DNA of 53,614 bases from a virus, in the IMG/VR virus record IMGVR_UViG_3300042569_001941, positions 1 to 53,614 of that record. One strand, given 5' to 3'. The notes under the pieces were generated by a model. That model worked only from the letters and a program-made list of their open reading frames with translations. It was not told where the DNA came from and did not search any database. A program made the position numbers and the translations under genes. Position 1 is the stretch's first letter. Each line of letters opens with the position of its first letter. Of the stretch, positions 1 to 7,338 are shown piece by piece.

Positions 1-250
1 CCTTCTTAACAATCTTTTTAGTTAATCTTTCCACTTCTTCCTCGTAGATTCTTCTCCTCATCATATAATCACTATACATACTATCCTTGATTTTATCCAC
101 TCTACTAACGAAAGAGGTTTCACTTTGATAATACTTGTTCTCCAATTCTTTGATTTTTTCTTTTGTCATCAAGATTTCATTTTCGAAATTTCTTAATGTT
201 GTCGTTTCGTCTTTACGAGGTCGACCAACCTTTCTTTTTAATGTTTCCAT
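1..250 (-). CDS. Partial gene for basic coiled-coil protein with AT-hook-like start
   Basis: The reading frame starts at 250 and runs off the left edge, so only the first 83 codons are visible. It begins METLKRKVGRPRKDET; the GRPRK core resembles an AT-hook, a DNA minor-groove binding motif. After it comes a charged, heptad-like helical stretch rich in E, K and R. A host-type promoter ends about 22 nt upstream of the ATG. The family is not recognised. A DNA-binding or nucleoid-type role is only suggested by the AT-hook-like tract. Confidence 0.7.
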   Translation of the reverse strand, partial: METLKRKVGRPRKDETTTLRNFENEILMTKEKIKELENKYYQSETSFVSRVDKIKDSMYSDYMMRRRIYEEEVERLTKKIVKK

Positions 251-272
251 TTGTTTATGTGTTTAGTGTCCA

Positions 273-303
273 CAAATATAAAACTAATTCCATTATATAC
301 AAA
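273..303 (-). promoter_or_regulatory. Host-type promoter, TTTG-N19-TATATTTG
   Basis: On the minus strand TTTG (303-300) is followed after 19 nt by TATATTTG (280-273). This is the Bacteroidetes -33/-7 promoter arrangement, placed just before the gene starting at 250. Confidence 0.65.
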
Positions 304-591
304 ATAAAAATGTTAATCTTTTCTAAAAATTTATTAACCGGTAAACGGGGGATAATGTATTACTGGGGAAATGAAGATGAAGAATTCCTCAAGAGGTGAA
401 ATGGATATTACTGGGATGTATTACCCAGTAATTGATTTCCGTTGGACGGGGTTCCAAAATGGTCTATCATACATGTAATACCCAGTAATGTAATACCGAC
501 GATCGTTATAAATTTCTTCAGAGTTCTGTGTTGAATATCCCAGTAAATTATCTTACCTGTCACGGTGTGTCGGAGATTCCTCCTCAAACAA

Positions 592-621
592 AAATCCCCC
601 GAAGAAAAACTCCGAGGGATT
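592..621 (-). terminator. Rho-independent terminator
   Basis: Read on the minus strand, AATCCCTCGGAG and TTCGGGGGATT pair around a short T-rich loop, followed by a T tract. It lies just downstream of the gene ending at 644. Confidence 0.75.
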
Positions 622-643
622 CAACAAGAATGGAAAAACAAAT

Positions 644-982
644 CTAACTTTCAATCAACCTATCAATAACATCAACTAATTCATCAAACATAATGTCGTG
701 GTCAATTGTTTCAACAACAACCATCATATCGTTCACTAATCGGACTTCATAATAATCTAAACCATTTAATGTAATCAATACGAATTGTTTCCACTTCGCA
801 CCCGTTACTTTCAATAGAATACCTTTAACATAACCATCCTCCGTTAAACCTATACGGATAAGTTTTGTTACACCCCAACACATAAAAGGAATACCCCCTT
901 GTGTTTTGTACAATACATACATAGTGTCACTGGGGTTAAACTCTCGTACCCCCAAACTGGAAAGTTTTTGTTCCGTTGTCAT
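644..982 (-). CDS. Hypothetical phage protein, 112 aa
   Basis: A soluble protein with no signal peptide, membrane segment or recognised motif. It starts MTTEQKLSSLGV and looks mostly beta in the middle (VKGILLKV, FVLITLNGL, EVRLV) with an acidic C-terminal helix. It has its own host-type promoter upstream and a terminator downstream, and TTACTGGG-rich DNA on both sides. Early expression is likely from the promoter type. The function is unknown. Confidence 0.8.
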   Translation of the reverse strand: MTTEQKLSSLGVREFNPSDTMYVLYKTQGGIPFMCWGVTKLIRIGLTEDGYVKGILLKVTGAKWKQFVLITLNGLDYYEVRLVNDMMVVVETIDHDIMFDELVDVIDRLIES

Positions 983-1004
983 ATCATTTTGTTTTTAGTG
1001 TATA

Positions 1005-1036
1005 CAAATATAACGCTATTACCGGATTATTCCAAA
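1005..1036 (-). promoter_or_regulatory. Host-type promoter, TTTG-N20-TATATTTG
   Basis: Minus-strand TTTG (1036-1033), a 20-nt spacer and TATATTTG (1012-1005) precede the gene starting at 982 by a short leader. The leader resembles the one before the gene at 1981 (shared CATTTGTTTTTAG-like tract). Confidence 0.65.
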
Positions 1037-1601
1037 CTTTTTCTGTTAAATTTTTGTGAAGGTGAGGTTCACCAGAAATATATTCCTGGGGTACACCCCA
1101 GTAAGGTTTTTTGAAAAAACAAGAAAATTTTTTTTATATTGTTTTTTTAACCCAGTAAACTTTTTCGTAATGTTACAACCTTGTAATTTTAAAAAAAAGT
1201 GAAAAAAAATTTGGAGTGTACTAGAAATAGTAAAAAATCGGAGAAAAGTGAAATAACATTACTGGGTTGTAGGGAAGGATATTTTTTTTTTAGAATATAA
1301 AGATAAAAATTTTTTTTGTTGTTTACAAACTTTTTTTATTACTGGGTTAACTTTTTATGATCCCCGGACGATCATCCAAAATAAATTACTGGGGTGTGCA
1401 GTTGAGTCGTACACCCGGATGTCGTGGAAAACATTCCTGGGGTAATAATTCTAAAATGTGCGCAGTAAAAAGTCTTAAATGTGCGCAGTACCCCAGTAAA
1501 CAAAAACAACGATCAGGGAAAAAATCAGGTTTCCTTCCAAAATAACCCAGTAAGGTTTCTTGTAATGTTACAGTGTGAGGATGATGAGTGGGAGAAATAA
1601 A

Positions 1602-1629
1602 AAACCCCCACCATTTCTGATGAGGGTTT
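1602..1629 (-). terminator. Rho-independent terminator
   Basis: Minus-strand AAACCCTCATC and TGGTGGGGGTTT form a stem with a short loop, followed by a T run. It ends the two-gene unit at 1653-1981. Confidence 0.75.
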
Positions 1630-1652
1630 GGGGGAGGGGGAACACTAATCTT

Positions 1653-1772
1653 TTATCTCCACAAGTTCACTTTACCAACAACACAATGAGGTGTCTTCGG
1701 TCTGTGATGACGATTCACAACACAAGATGAGAACAATACGATGACCATAATTAAACTGAATACTTTTTTCAT
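1653..1772 (-). CDS. Small lipoprotein, 39 aa
   Basis: A short gene starting MKKVFSLIMVIVLFSSC. A basic start, a hydrophobic core and the lipobox LFSSC predict signal peptidase II processing at Cys17 and membrane anchoring. The mature part is about 22 residues, rich in H, R, K and P. It starts 5 nt after the stop of the upstream membrane-protein gene, so the two are probably cotranscribed, and a terminator follows. A role at the host envelope such as superinfection exclusion is a guess. Confidence 0.65.
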   Translation of the reverse strand: MKKVFSLIMVIVLFSSCVVNRHHRPKTPHCVVGKVNLWR

Positions 1773-1777
1773 TTACT

Positions 1778-1981
1778 TTATTTTAATTCTTGTTCGGGTA
1801 AACTGATGATTAATAACAACACACCAAATAGGAATACGATAGTCCATAGACCACCTATCCAATTTAAACTACTACCAAATTGAATACTTCCGTCTGTAAA
1901 CAAACCGAGGAATAGGAGTAGGGAACATACCGATATCAATGTCATCCCGACATTGAACATTCTGTTGTAGGTTTTTTTCAT
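1778..1981 (-). CDS. Small membrane protein, two transmembrane helices
   Basis: 67 residues starting MKKTYNRMFNVG. Two hydrophobic segments (about residues 9-27 and 40-60) with a short polar loop predict an inner-membrane hairpin, ending in a charged tail. The start at 1981 is preferred over an in-frame codon 14 codons upstream, because the promoter -7 element at 2001-2008 would otherwise be inside the gene. It leads a two-gene unit with the downstream lipoprotein. Holin or exclusion protein are both conceivable; neither is supported further. Confidence 0.7.
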   Translation of the reverse strand: MKKTYNRMFNVGMTLISVCSLLLFLGLFTDGSIQFGSSLNWIGGLWTIVFLFGVLLLIISLPEQELK

Positions 1982-2000
1982 ATCATTTGTTTTTAGAACA

Positions 2001-2032
2001 CAAAGATATAAAACTATTTCCATTATACCAAA
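2001..2032 (-). promoter_or_regulatory. Host-type promoter, TTTG-N20-TATCTTTG
   Basis: Minus-strand TTTG (2032-2029), 20 nt, then TATCTTTG (2008-2001). It drives the membrane protein and lipoprotein pair. Confidence 0.7.
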
Positions 2033-2060
2033 TACTAATGTTAATGTTTTCCTAATAGAT

Positions 2061-2190
2061 GTGGGACCTCAGGATACACAGGGGGGTTATTACTGGGTAG
2101 ACCTCCCTATACCCATAGGTGGGGGGTCCCCCCTCCCCGTATCCCCCCTTAATTAGGGGTTTTTGGGGGGGTCTAAACAGGGGGTCAATG
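2061..2190. other. Intergenic block of alternating G-runs and C-runs
   Basis: In an otherwise AT-rich genome this stretch holds runs of 5-7 G or C on both strands, including GGGGGGTCCCCCC and a 7-G run, next to the last TTACTGGG copy. It could fold into stable hairpins or quadruplex-like structures. No gene is visible between 1982 and 2290. Confidence 0.6.
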
Positions 2191-2278
2191 CCGTAACAGA
2201 AATTTTTCTGGAAAAAAAGTCAAAAAATGGACTTTACCTCCTAAAGTAGAAATAAAATTTTCCAGATTTTTTTTAAGA

Positions 2279-2286
2279 TATTTATA
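2279..2286 (+). promoter_or_regulatory. TATTTATA late motif
   Basis: The motif lies 4 nt before the ATG at 2291, the standard spacing seen before cargo genes in this window. Confidence 0.65.
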
Positions 2287-2290
2287 TCAT

Positions 2291-2929
2291 ATGAAACTAT
2301 TAGACACTATATACGAATCCGTTCTATTAGAATACTCACATAAACTCATTGACCAATTGGTAGATAGGTTTAGTGAGGAGGGTGTAGATCCCGAAGAAGC
2401 GAGGGAGTATATCAATTTGTTTCATAGGTTTTCTCAAGGACTCGATCCTGACAAAAGGGATATCACCAAGTATTCGTGGGACGAACTATATAGAACCGTT
2501 AATGATAAGAAAGACAATAGAAGAATTAAGGCGGGGAAAATCGGGGACAAGAACATAGATAAAGATGATGTTGTTTATGGTAAGGATGGTGTGATGATAT
2601 ACAGAGGGGACAGTAAGGAGAAATGTATTAGATATGGTAATGGTTACAATTTATGTATATCTTCAAGAGGAGATGATAACAAATATGATGAATATACTCA
2701 TGTAACTAAAAATTACTATTTTATATTCAACAATAACTTAGATAAGGATGATCCGTTACATTTAGTTGTTATACAGAGACTTTTATATCCTTTAACACGT
2801 GATTCAAGTCCGTATGTATTATGGGATGCCGAAAACAGGTTGATGTTTCCTGTAGACAAATTACCAAGTTTCAATACAATCGAATTGATACTACCTTGGT
2901 TAGAAGGACTTGAACATATCTTCGTATAG
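2291..2929 (+). CDS. Putative capsid-packaged protein with C-x-YG-x-G-x-x-C domain
   Basis: 212 aa. The leader MKLLDTIYESVLLE fits the short tag class with a possible cut after IYE or LLE. The middle has VVYGKDGVMIYRG, then KCIRYGNGYNLCISSRGDD, then YYFIFNN. The same order of elements (V-x-VYK, GYYYQ.., WCVTWRGD, FYFLIDD) appears in the 588-aa cargo candidate at 16071-17837, so the two probably share a domain, which I cannot name. It is transcribed alone from the motif upstream and faces the kinase-like gene convergently. The biochemical role is unknown. Confidence 0.75.
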   Translation: MKLLDTIYESVLLEYSHKLIDQLVDRFSEEGVDPEEAREYINLFHRFSQGLDPDKRDITKYSWDELYRTVNDKKDNRRIKAGKIGDKNIDKDDVVYGKDGVMIYRGDSKEKCIRYGNGYNLCISSRGDDNKYDEYTHVTKNYYFIFNNNLDKDDPLHLVVIQRLLYPLTRDSSPYVLWDAENRLMFPVDKLPSFNTIELILPWLEGLEHIFV

Positions 2930-3040
2930 TAAAATTAGAACTATATTTCTAATTCCTATACATTCGGGGGGTAAAAACCTATAATTGGAAATATATTTCT
3001 AAAAGTGAAATAAAAATTTTCCAGAAATTTTCAGGGAATT

Positions 3041-3547
3041 CTAATAATCGAACAATACCATATTGTTTTCTTCATCAATACCAAGGTTACTTAGGTGGAA
3101 ATCTAATAACACCAAACCTCCCAACTTTAACATATTGAACTCTTGGATAATCCCAAGTATATTACCATATAAAACATCGTTGTCTTTAACTTCTTCTGAT
3201 AAGTCATTTTTCTGATTAACTATATGAGCCATGATGTTACTCGAATGTTTTTTAACAATATTCGCCACATCCATAAATTCAGGTACATCTGTGATAAGTT
3301 TATACTTGTGTTTTACTATAATGTATCTATCCTCATCAAATACGTTCTTCCCCGTCTTTTTCATGGAATATATCTTGGGGAAGTGTTTCAGGTTACCCTT
3401 GAATTTTAAAATTCTCTTTGATACTAATATTTCGGTGTCATCCTCGGTTAGTTTGTATATCTTACCGTTCTTTTCATATACCGACCCCCAATTACCTTTT
3501 CCTATTTTCTCGTAGTGGGATTCCTTTATTATGTCTATTAGTTTCAT
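3041..3547 (-). CDS. Putative capsid-packaged protein kinase-like enzyme
   Basis: 168 aa. The leader MKLIDIIKES fits the short tag, with a cut after IKE. A glycine-rich loop follows (IGKGNWGSVYE, residues 15-25), with candidate ATP-binding Lys32. The C-terminus carries D149-F-H-L-S-N154 and a final D167 (FDY), matching the D-x-H-x-x-N and metal-binding Asp of the kinase/APH superfamily. It is about half the length of a typical kinase and ends right after the FDY, so the C-lobe is minimal. A TATTTATA motif lies 4 nt upstream. If packaged and injected it could phosphorylate host proteins early. Kinase fold is likely; activity is inferred. Confidence 0.75.
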   Translation of the reverse strand: MKLIDIIKESHYEKIGKGNWGSVYEKNGKIYKLTEDDTEILVSKRILKFKGNLKHFPKIYSMKKTGKNVFDEDRYIIVKHKYKLITDVPEFMDVANIVKKHSSNIMAHIVNQKNDLSEEVKDNDVLYGNILGIIQEFNMLKLGGLVLLDFHLSNLGIDEENNMVLFDY

Positions 3548-3551
3548 GATT

Positions 3552-3559
3552 TATAAATA
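3552..3559 (-). promoter_or_regulatory. TATTTATA late motif
   Basis: Read on the minus strand, 4 nt before the ATG of the kinase-like gene at 3547. Confidence 0.65.
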
Positions 3560-3627
3560 TTAATGGTAAATTTTTTAGAATATGAGTACACAATATTCGT
3601 AAAATAAACTACATTTTAAAAAAACAT

Positions 3628-3641
3628 GGACATAGATGTCC
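3628..3641. promoter_or_regulatory. Perfect inverted repeat before the DUF262-HNH gene
   Basis: GGACATAGATGTCC is two 6-nt arms around AG, 10 nt before the ATG at 3652. A regulator site is possible; no consensus is recognised. This gene lacks the TATTTATA motif. Confidence 0.4.
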
Positions 3642-3651
3642 GAAATACATT

Positions 3652-5067
3652 ATGAAAATCAACGAACTTTACGAAACAGTAATTAATTATCAAACACAGA
3701 ACAGGGTATTCTTTCAGAATGCCGAGAATTGGGACATTAGAAGATTGGGTGAAATGTATAAAGAAGGTGAACTAATCTTGCAGGATTGGTTTCAACGAGA
3801 CTATTGTTGGAACAAACCTCAGATATGTTCATTAATGCACACCTTGCTACACACCCCAACTTTATTACCCGAGATTGTACTCATTAGAATCGGAGACAAG
3901 TACCATGTGGCTGACGGTCACCAAAGACTTCGTAGTATTTTATTGGAAGTTTTAACCAATCCCGATTTCAAGTACTTTTCAAAAGAACTTACCGAATCAA
4001 CCAAGTACTTTAACGTGGGACCTAAGAATATGGAACTATGGAAGGAGTTTAGTAGGGAGATTGAAAGAAAAACTATTACAGTTAAAGTTATCATCAATAA
4101 TAACTTGGATGAAAATGAATTACGTAACCTCAGTTCTTATGTCTTTAAGAAATGGAATAATGGTACCGCTTTGAGCCCTGCCGAGAAGAGAGGAGCATTT
4201 CCATCCGATTTAAACATCAATATCGTTCAAAGACTTAAGAATACCATTCCATTGGAAAAACAAATATCTCTATTGGTTTCAAGAACGTCAAGTAAGAATA
4301 AGTTTAATGAGTTGGTGGAAAAGGTTTTCTTTCACTTCATGAATCCAAACGCATTACATGACCCAAATGATGATGGGTATAGTATCATACATTCCTATTC
4401 CGAAGATGAATATAGTGGTAAATTTAAAACCTTCTATAAGTTGTTTAACGTTATGACGGATACGGTTTATAACTATACCAACTTCAATGGACATTTTGGA
4501 CCAGGTGCTTGTTGTATGAGAGATGTTCTTACCTTTGTAAATGATTTATATCTTAAGAATGAAATTAAATCCTTTGATGAGTACAGTTGGTACCTTACAT
4601 CTGTTCTTGATACTCTACATACAACTTATTACAATAACAAACGATTTGACGATTACCATGGAGGTAACTACGAAATAATTGATATGGAAATCAATAACAC
4701 TTGGTTTAAAGGTTTCTTCTGTCATTTCGGTAAAGGTCAAGATCATAAATTCGAAAATCGTAGAACATTCCTATATGACAATAGAGAGTTGTTTGGCAAA
4801 CTTATTGAGTATGATCACCAAAGATTGTTTACACAGGTACAGAAACAAATAAAATATATTGAACAAAATAGAGTCTGTGTTGGATTCGATGGTGGCGGTT
4901 GCAGATACCACGGGACCGAACCTTTGTCATATGGTGAAATGGAAGGTGACCATATCGTTGAACATACCAATGGAGGAAAAACGGTTATCGAAAACCTTCA
5001 AATGTTATGTATGGAATGCCATTCCGAAAAAACAAAACAATTCAATACAAAAGAAATTATTGAATAA
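3652..5067 (+). CDS. DUF262-HNH nuclease with capsid-type leader
   Basis: 471 aa. The leader MKINELYET fits the short tag with a cut after LYE. The DUF262 (ParB/Srx-like) N-terminal domain shows QRDYCW (48-53) and DGHQR (88-92), the motif that binds nucleotide in GmrSD/SspE-type proteins. The C-terminus is an HNH nuclease with GDH (432-434), a GG turn and CMECH (453-457), and an earlier C-x-C pair for zinc. DUF262 proteins known from bacteria are mostly modification-dependent restriction enzymes. The host would be attacked, or competing phage DNA destroyed, if this enzyme were injected; that role is inferred. Confidence 0.8.
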   Translation: MKINELYETVINYQTQNRVFFQNAENWDIRRLGEMYKEGELILQDWFQRDYCWNKPQICSLMHTLLHTPTLLPEIVLIRIGDKYHVADGHQRLRSILLEVLTNPDFKYFSKELTESTKYFNVGPKNMELWKEFSREIERKTITVKVIINNNLDENELRNLSSYVFKKWNNGTALSPAEKRGAFPSDLNINIVQRLKNTIPLEKQISLLVSRTSSKNKFNELVEKVFFHFMNPNALHDPNDDGYSIIHSYSEDEYSGKFKTFYKLFNVMTDTVYNYTNFNGHFGPGACCMRDVLTFVNDLYLKNEIKSFDEYSWYLTSVLDTLHTTYYNNKRFDDYHGGNYEIIDMEINNTWFKGFFCHFGKGQDHKFENRRTFLYDNRELFGKLIEYDHQRLFTQVQKQIKYIEQNRVCVGFDGGGCRYHGTEPLSYGEMEGDHIVEHTNGGKTVIENLQMLCMECHSEKTKQFNTKEIIE

Positions 5068-5075
5068 AATATACT

Positions 5076-5083
5076 TATCTTTG
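5076..5083 (+). promoter_or_regulatory. Host-type -7 element TATCTTTG
   Basis: A perfect TAnnTTTG element 15 nt before the ATG at 5099. The -33 TTTG is not evident, so this is a weaker assignment than the leftward promoters. Confidence 0.4.
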
Positions 5084-5098
5084 TAAAAACTTTATACT

Positions 5099-5221
5099 AT
5101 GTCAAAATCAAGTACAGTACGTCCACACAACTTCCAAAGAGTTGTTAAGACCAAGAATGGTCCAGTTGTAAAGAATTGTATCCGTAAGGGTCACACCAGA
5201 ACAACAAAGAAAAGAGCTTAG
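5099..5221 (+). CDS. Very basic 40-aa protein
   Basis: Starts MSKSSTVRPHNFQRVVKTKN and ends in a K/R-rich tail (RTTKKRA). There are about a dozen Lys/Arg and almost no acidic residues. It has its own -7 element, so it may be expressed separately from the nuclease gene before it. A nucleic-acid binding role is suggested by charge only. A second 40-aa basic gene lies at 8697 but shares no clear alignment. Confidence 0.65.
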   Translation: MSKSSTVRPHNFQRVVKTKNGPVVKNCIRKGHTRTTKKRA

Positions 5222-5240
5222 ATTTTTTCAAAATTTTAGA

Positions 5241-5356
5241 TATTTATTCTAGTATACTAGCTTCTAGAGTACTAGAACTAGATAAAAGCAACTAGAATTA
5301 ATACTAGCATATACTGGGCACAAAATTGAAACCTTCTCAACCCGAGAGGGTTTTTT
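5241..5356 (+). ncRNA. Candidate short RNA with CTAG cluster, motif to terminator
   Basis: A TATTTATT motif (5241-5248) starts this gene-free stretch, and a strong terminator ends it (AAACCTTCTC at 5329-5338 pairing with GAGAGGGTTT at 5344-5353, then T-run). Between them CTAG occurs seven times in 59 nt (5249, 5257, 5264, 5272, 5278, 5292, 5304), forming nested palindromes. It could be a ~100-nt small RNA or an operator cluster plus terminator; expression data would decide. Confidence 0.45.
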
Positions 5357-5360
5357 GTTG

Positions 5361-5368
5361 TATTTATA
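5361..5368 (+). promoter_or_regulatory. TATTTATA late motif
   Basis: Lies 4 nt before the ATG at 5373, right after the terminator of the preceding unit. Confidence 0.65.
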
Positions 5369-5372
5369 TATT

Positions 5373-6104
5373 ATGAATAAAGACGAAGTAATCTATAACG
5401 TACAATTATGTGACGTTGTATATAAAGACCAAAAAGACATAGACTTCAACAGTCTTGGACTAAAATCCGTTAAATGGATTGATGATAAGAAATCAGATAC
5501 CCAAGCATTTGTTGCTATGAAGGGGAAGTCACTCTATGTGGTCTTCAGAGGTACTTCATCCAAGAAGGATGCTCAAAACGATGTATCCATTGACAAAGTA
5601 CCATTCATCCTTGATGGTGATAAAGTACATATTGGTTTCAAATCTTCTTGGGATGCTGTGAAGGACATTGTCCTTAAGAGTATTGATAAGATGAGTGGGT
5701 ATAATAAGATTGTTGTATGTGGTCATAGTCTTGGAGCGGCAGTTGCTACCTTATGTGCTTATAACCTTTCACACGTATTTGAAGATACCGTTATTGAATG
5801 TTGTACCATAGGAAGTCCAAGAGTCGGTAATAAGACCTTTAAGAACAACTACGACGCTCGTAAGATTAAAACCCTTAGAATCGTCCATAATCACGACCTG
5901 GTGACACGTTCTCCGAACATCGGGTACTATCACGTGAATTATATGTTACGAATCGACGACGAGGGTAATATTAAGAAGTATATGATTGATTGGGAACGTG
6001 CATGGAATTATATTAAATCCGTATTCACAGGAAAGACAATTAAGGATCATATGACTGCCAGTTATATTAGTTCTTTGAATAAATGGCATGCCAAACAACC
6101 ATAA
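5373..6104 (+). CDS. Class 3 lipase-like alpha/beta hydrolase
   Basis: 243 aa. The nucleophile elbow GHSLG (117-121) gives Ser119. LYVVFRGTSS (54-63) is the oxyanion-side strand typical of fungal-type lipases, and IGSPRVGN (146-153), VHNHDLVTRSP (Asp175) and KDHMTASY (His226) complete the expected triad. No signal peptide and no tag are seen, so it should be cytoplasmic unless exported by lysis. The ATG at 5373 is chosen because it sits 4 nt after the late motif. Hydrolysis of host lipids during lysis or entry is plausible; the substrate is unknown. Confidence 0.85.
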   Translation: MNKDEVIYNVQLCDVVYKDQKDIDFNSLGLKSVKWIDDKKSDTQAFVAMKGKSLYVVFRGTSSKKDAQNDVSIDKVPFILDGDKVHIGFKSSWDAVKDIVLKSIDKMSGYNKIVVCGHSLGAAVATLCAYNLSHVFEDTVIECCTIGSPRVGNKTFKNNYDARKIKTLRIVHNHDLVTRSPNIGYYHVNYMLRIDDEGNIKKYMIDWERAWNYIKSVFTGKTIKDHMTASYISSLNKWHAKQP

Positions 6105-6105
6105 T

Positions 6106-6468
6106 ATGAAAGTTATCATATCAGAGTCCCAATTAAGGACCATTATTGAACAACAAACCTCCAACCTTACCGTTCCCGAGCAAACCCTGTTAGGGTTCTT
6201 AAATCGGTTCCTAAGAGGGGAAGAAGGGGAGTTTCAGAATACCCCTATAGATCAGCTTAGAAAGACGATGTTGTTTAATGGTAAGACAATATACCCGATG
6301 GCACAAAAACTCCTTGAGAAGAAGAATACGGGTCGTAAAACATACGATGACAAGACCTTTAACTCCCTGTTTATGTCTATGGATAAGAACATAACAAAGG
6401 AACAACGATATGAGTTCTTTAATGAAGGTGGAACCATCACAAATATAAAGTACAGTTCACAGTTTTAA
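6106..6468 (+). CDS. Putative capsid-packaged protein, 120 aa
   Basis: The leader MKVIISESQLRTIIEQQ is the long tag class with a predicted cut after IIE. The mature part is helical and charged (RRFLRGEEGEF-like segments, KKNTGRKTYDDKTF) with no recognised motif. It starts 1 nt after the lipase stop and overlaps the next ATG by one base, so the three genes are cotranscribed. The function is unknown. Confidence 0.7.
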   Translation: MKVIISESQLRTIIEQQTSNLTVPEQTLLGFLNRFLRGEEGEFQNTPIDQLRKTMLFNGKTIYPMAQKLLEKKNTGRKTYDDKTFNSLFMSMDKNITKEQRYEFFNEGGTITNIKYSSQF

Positions 6469-6701
6469 TGAAACATTATCAGATATCGAGTGTAATCGAG
6501 AATAACCCCTGTGATGATTGCAAACCTTGCTTAAGATTGAGATTAATGGATATGGGGTTTATCCCCGGACAAAAGATTGATGTGGAAAACACTAAGTTTG
6601 GTTTATACTTGGTTCATTTAAAATCCTTTAATGGTAACCACGAACAGACATTCGCTTTGAGGAAAGATGAGTTTGAACGTCTGTGTGTTATTCCCCTATA
6701 A
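6468..6701 (+). CDS. FeoA-like SH3-fold small protein
   Basis: 77 aa. LRLMDMGFIPGQKIDVE followed by a beta strand and FALRKDEFERLCV matches the FeoA / DtxR C-terminal SH3-like pattern (L-x-x-MGF-x-PG...(I/F)ALR). An N-terminal C-D-D-C-K-P-C cluster (residues 15-21) could bind metal or iron-sulfur. FeoA proteins tune the FeoB iron transporter; a phage version could act on host iron uptake, or reuse the fold for protein binding. It overlaps the preceding gene by one base (TAATG). Confidence 0.6.
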   Translation: MKHYQISSVIENNPCDDCKPCLRLRLMDMGFIPGQKIDVENTKFGLYLVHLKSFNGNHEQTFALRKDEFERLCVIPL

Positions 6702-6704
6702 TAA

Positions 6705-6712
6705 TATTTATA
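6705..6712 (+). promoter_or_regulatory. TATTTATA late motif
   Basis: Lies 5 nt before the ATG at 6718, just after the FeoA-like stop codon. Confidence 0.65.
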
Positions 6713-6717
6713 TAGAT

Positions 6718-7338
6718 ATGAAACTATCATTATACACCATTGCAGAACAAATGAATGATTTGGCCTTCGATAGAAGATACGGAACGGCGGATGCTGCAGA
6801 AAAATCTAATAAGGCGAATCGTGAATTAATTAATGCAATTGGTGGACCACATAGGGTTCTAGAAATTATGTCGATTGCAAGTATATTCATTCCAGTGGTT
6901 GGTCCATTGGTATCCATGGGATTGGGATTTATAGATTCTGCCGTTTATCTAAAAGAAGGTAAGAAGAAGGAAGCTGCGGTTGCTACAATCTTGGCCATAT
7001 TACCGAAGGTTACCGAGGTGGTTGCTGCAATTCCTGCTGTAAAACAATTGGGACAAAAAGGTATGCAGGCTCTTGCAAATAAACTTGCTTCTAATATGGA
7101 ACTCGGTATGCTTGAAAAACGTGCCCTTGAGGATATCGTTAGGAAAAAATCCATGGTGTATAAAGCCGTTCAGGATTATACAAAGAAAGTGGTTTATGAT
7201 GGTTCACAGAAACTTGCAACTCTTCCTCCTGCTCAGCAGGTTATATTAAAGACTGTGGCCGATGCGGGTATTGGACAATTAAAGACCACGGTTAGAAGTA
7301 GTGCGGTTAGTGGTGTTGCAAATACAATGGTAAAATAA
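6718..7338 (+). CDS. Putative packaged membrane-active protein
   Basis: 206 aa from the ATG after the late motif; a 17-codon upstream extension would overlap the previous gene and the motif. The leader MKLSLYTIAEQ fits the tag with a cut after IAE. A hydrophobic hairpin follows, IFIPVVGPLVSMGLGFID, then a charged turn (KEGKKK), then AAVATILAILPKV. This helix-turn-helix pattern (two hydrophobic helices around a G/D/K turn) also occurs in pre-toxin and membrane-inserting regions. The rest is basic helical. A role in forming a channel during DNA or protein delivery is inferred. Confidence 0.7.
   Translation: MKLSLYTIAEQMNDLAFDRRYGTADAAEKSNKANRELINAIGGPHRVLEIMSIASIFIPVVGPLVSMGLGFIDSAVYLKEGKKKEAAVATILAILPKVTEVVAAIPAVKQLGQKGMQALANKLASNMELGMLEKRALEDIVRKKSMVYKAVQDYTKKVVYDGSQKLATLPPAQQVILKTVADAGIGQLKTTVRSSAVSGVANTMVK

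Larger units (their letters stand above)
360..2097. repeat. Dispersed TTACTGGG octamer array (13 perfect copies, both orientations)
   Basis: Perfect TTACTGGG copies start at 360, 408, 1259, 1339, 1386 and 2090. The complement CCCAGTAA starts at 424, 481, 539, 1097, 1151, 1492 and 1546. Near copies (TTCCTGGG at 1083 and 1434, GCGCAGTA around 1460-1490) add to the set. All are intergenic; none lies in the gene at 644-982. Copies at 408 and 424 form an inverted pair with an 8-nt spacer, and 1083/1097 form another pair with a 6-nt spacer. The gene-free stretches 251-643 and 983-1652 contain little apart from these repeats, terminators, promoters and A/T tracts. They look like binding sites for one DNA-binding protein, at an origin, partition locus or operator; the function is inferred. 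Confidence 0.85.

Noticed and set aside
163-399. Plus-strand 78-codon ORF
   Set aside because: It lies opposite the clear minus-strand gene and its promoter, and its composition is that of antisense and intergenic DNA.
899-1545. Plus-strand ORFs at 899-1114 and 1357-1545
   Set aside because: The first is antisense to a gene; the second is made of octamer repeats and has no coding character.
3224-3515. Two plus-strand ORFs antisense to the kinase-like gene
   Set aside because: Shadow frames; the minus-strand kinase motifs are clear.
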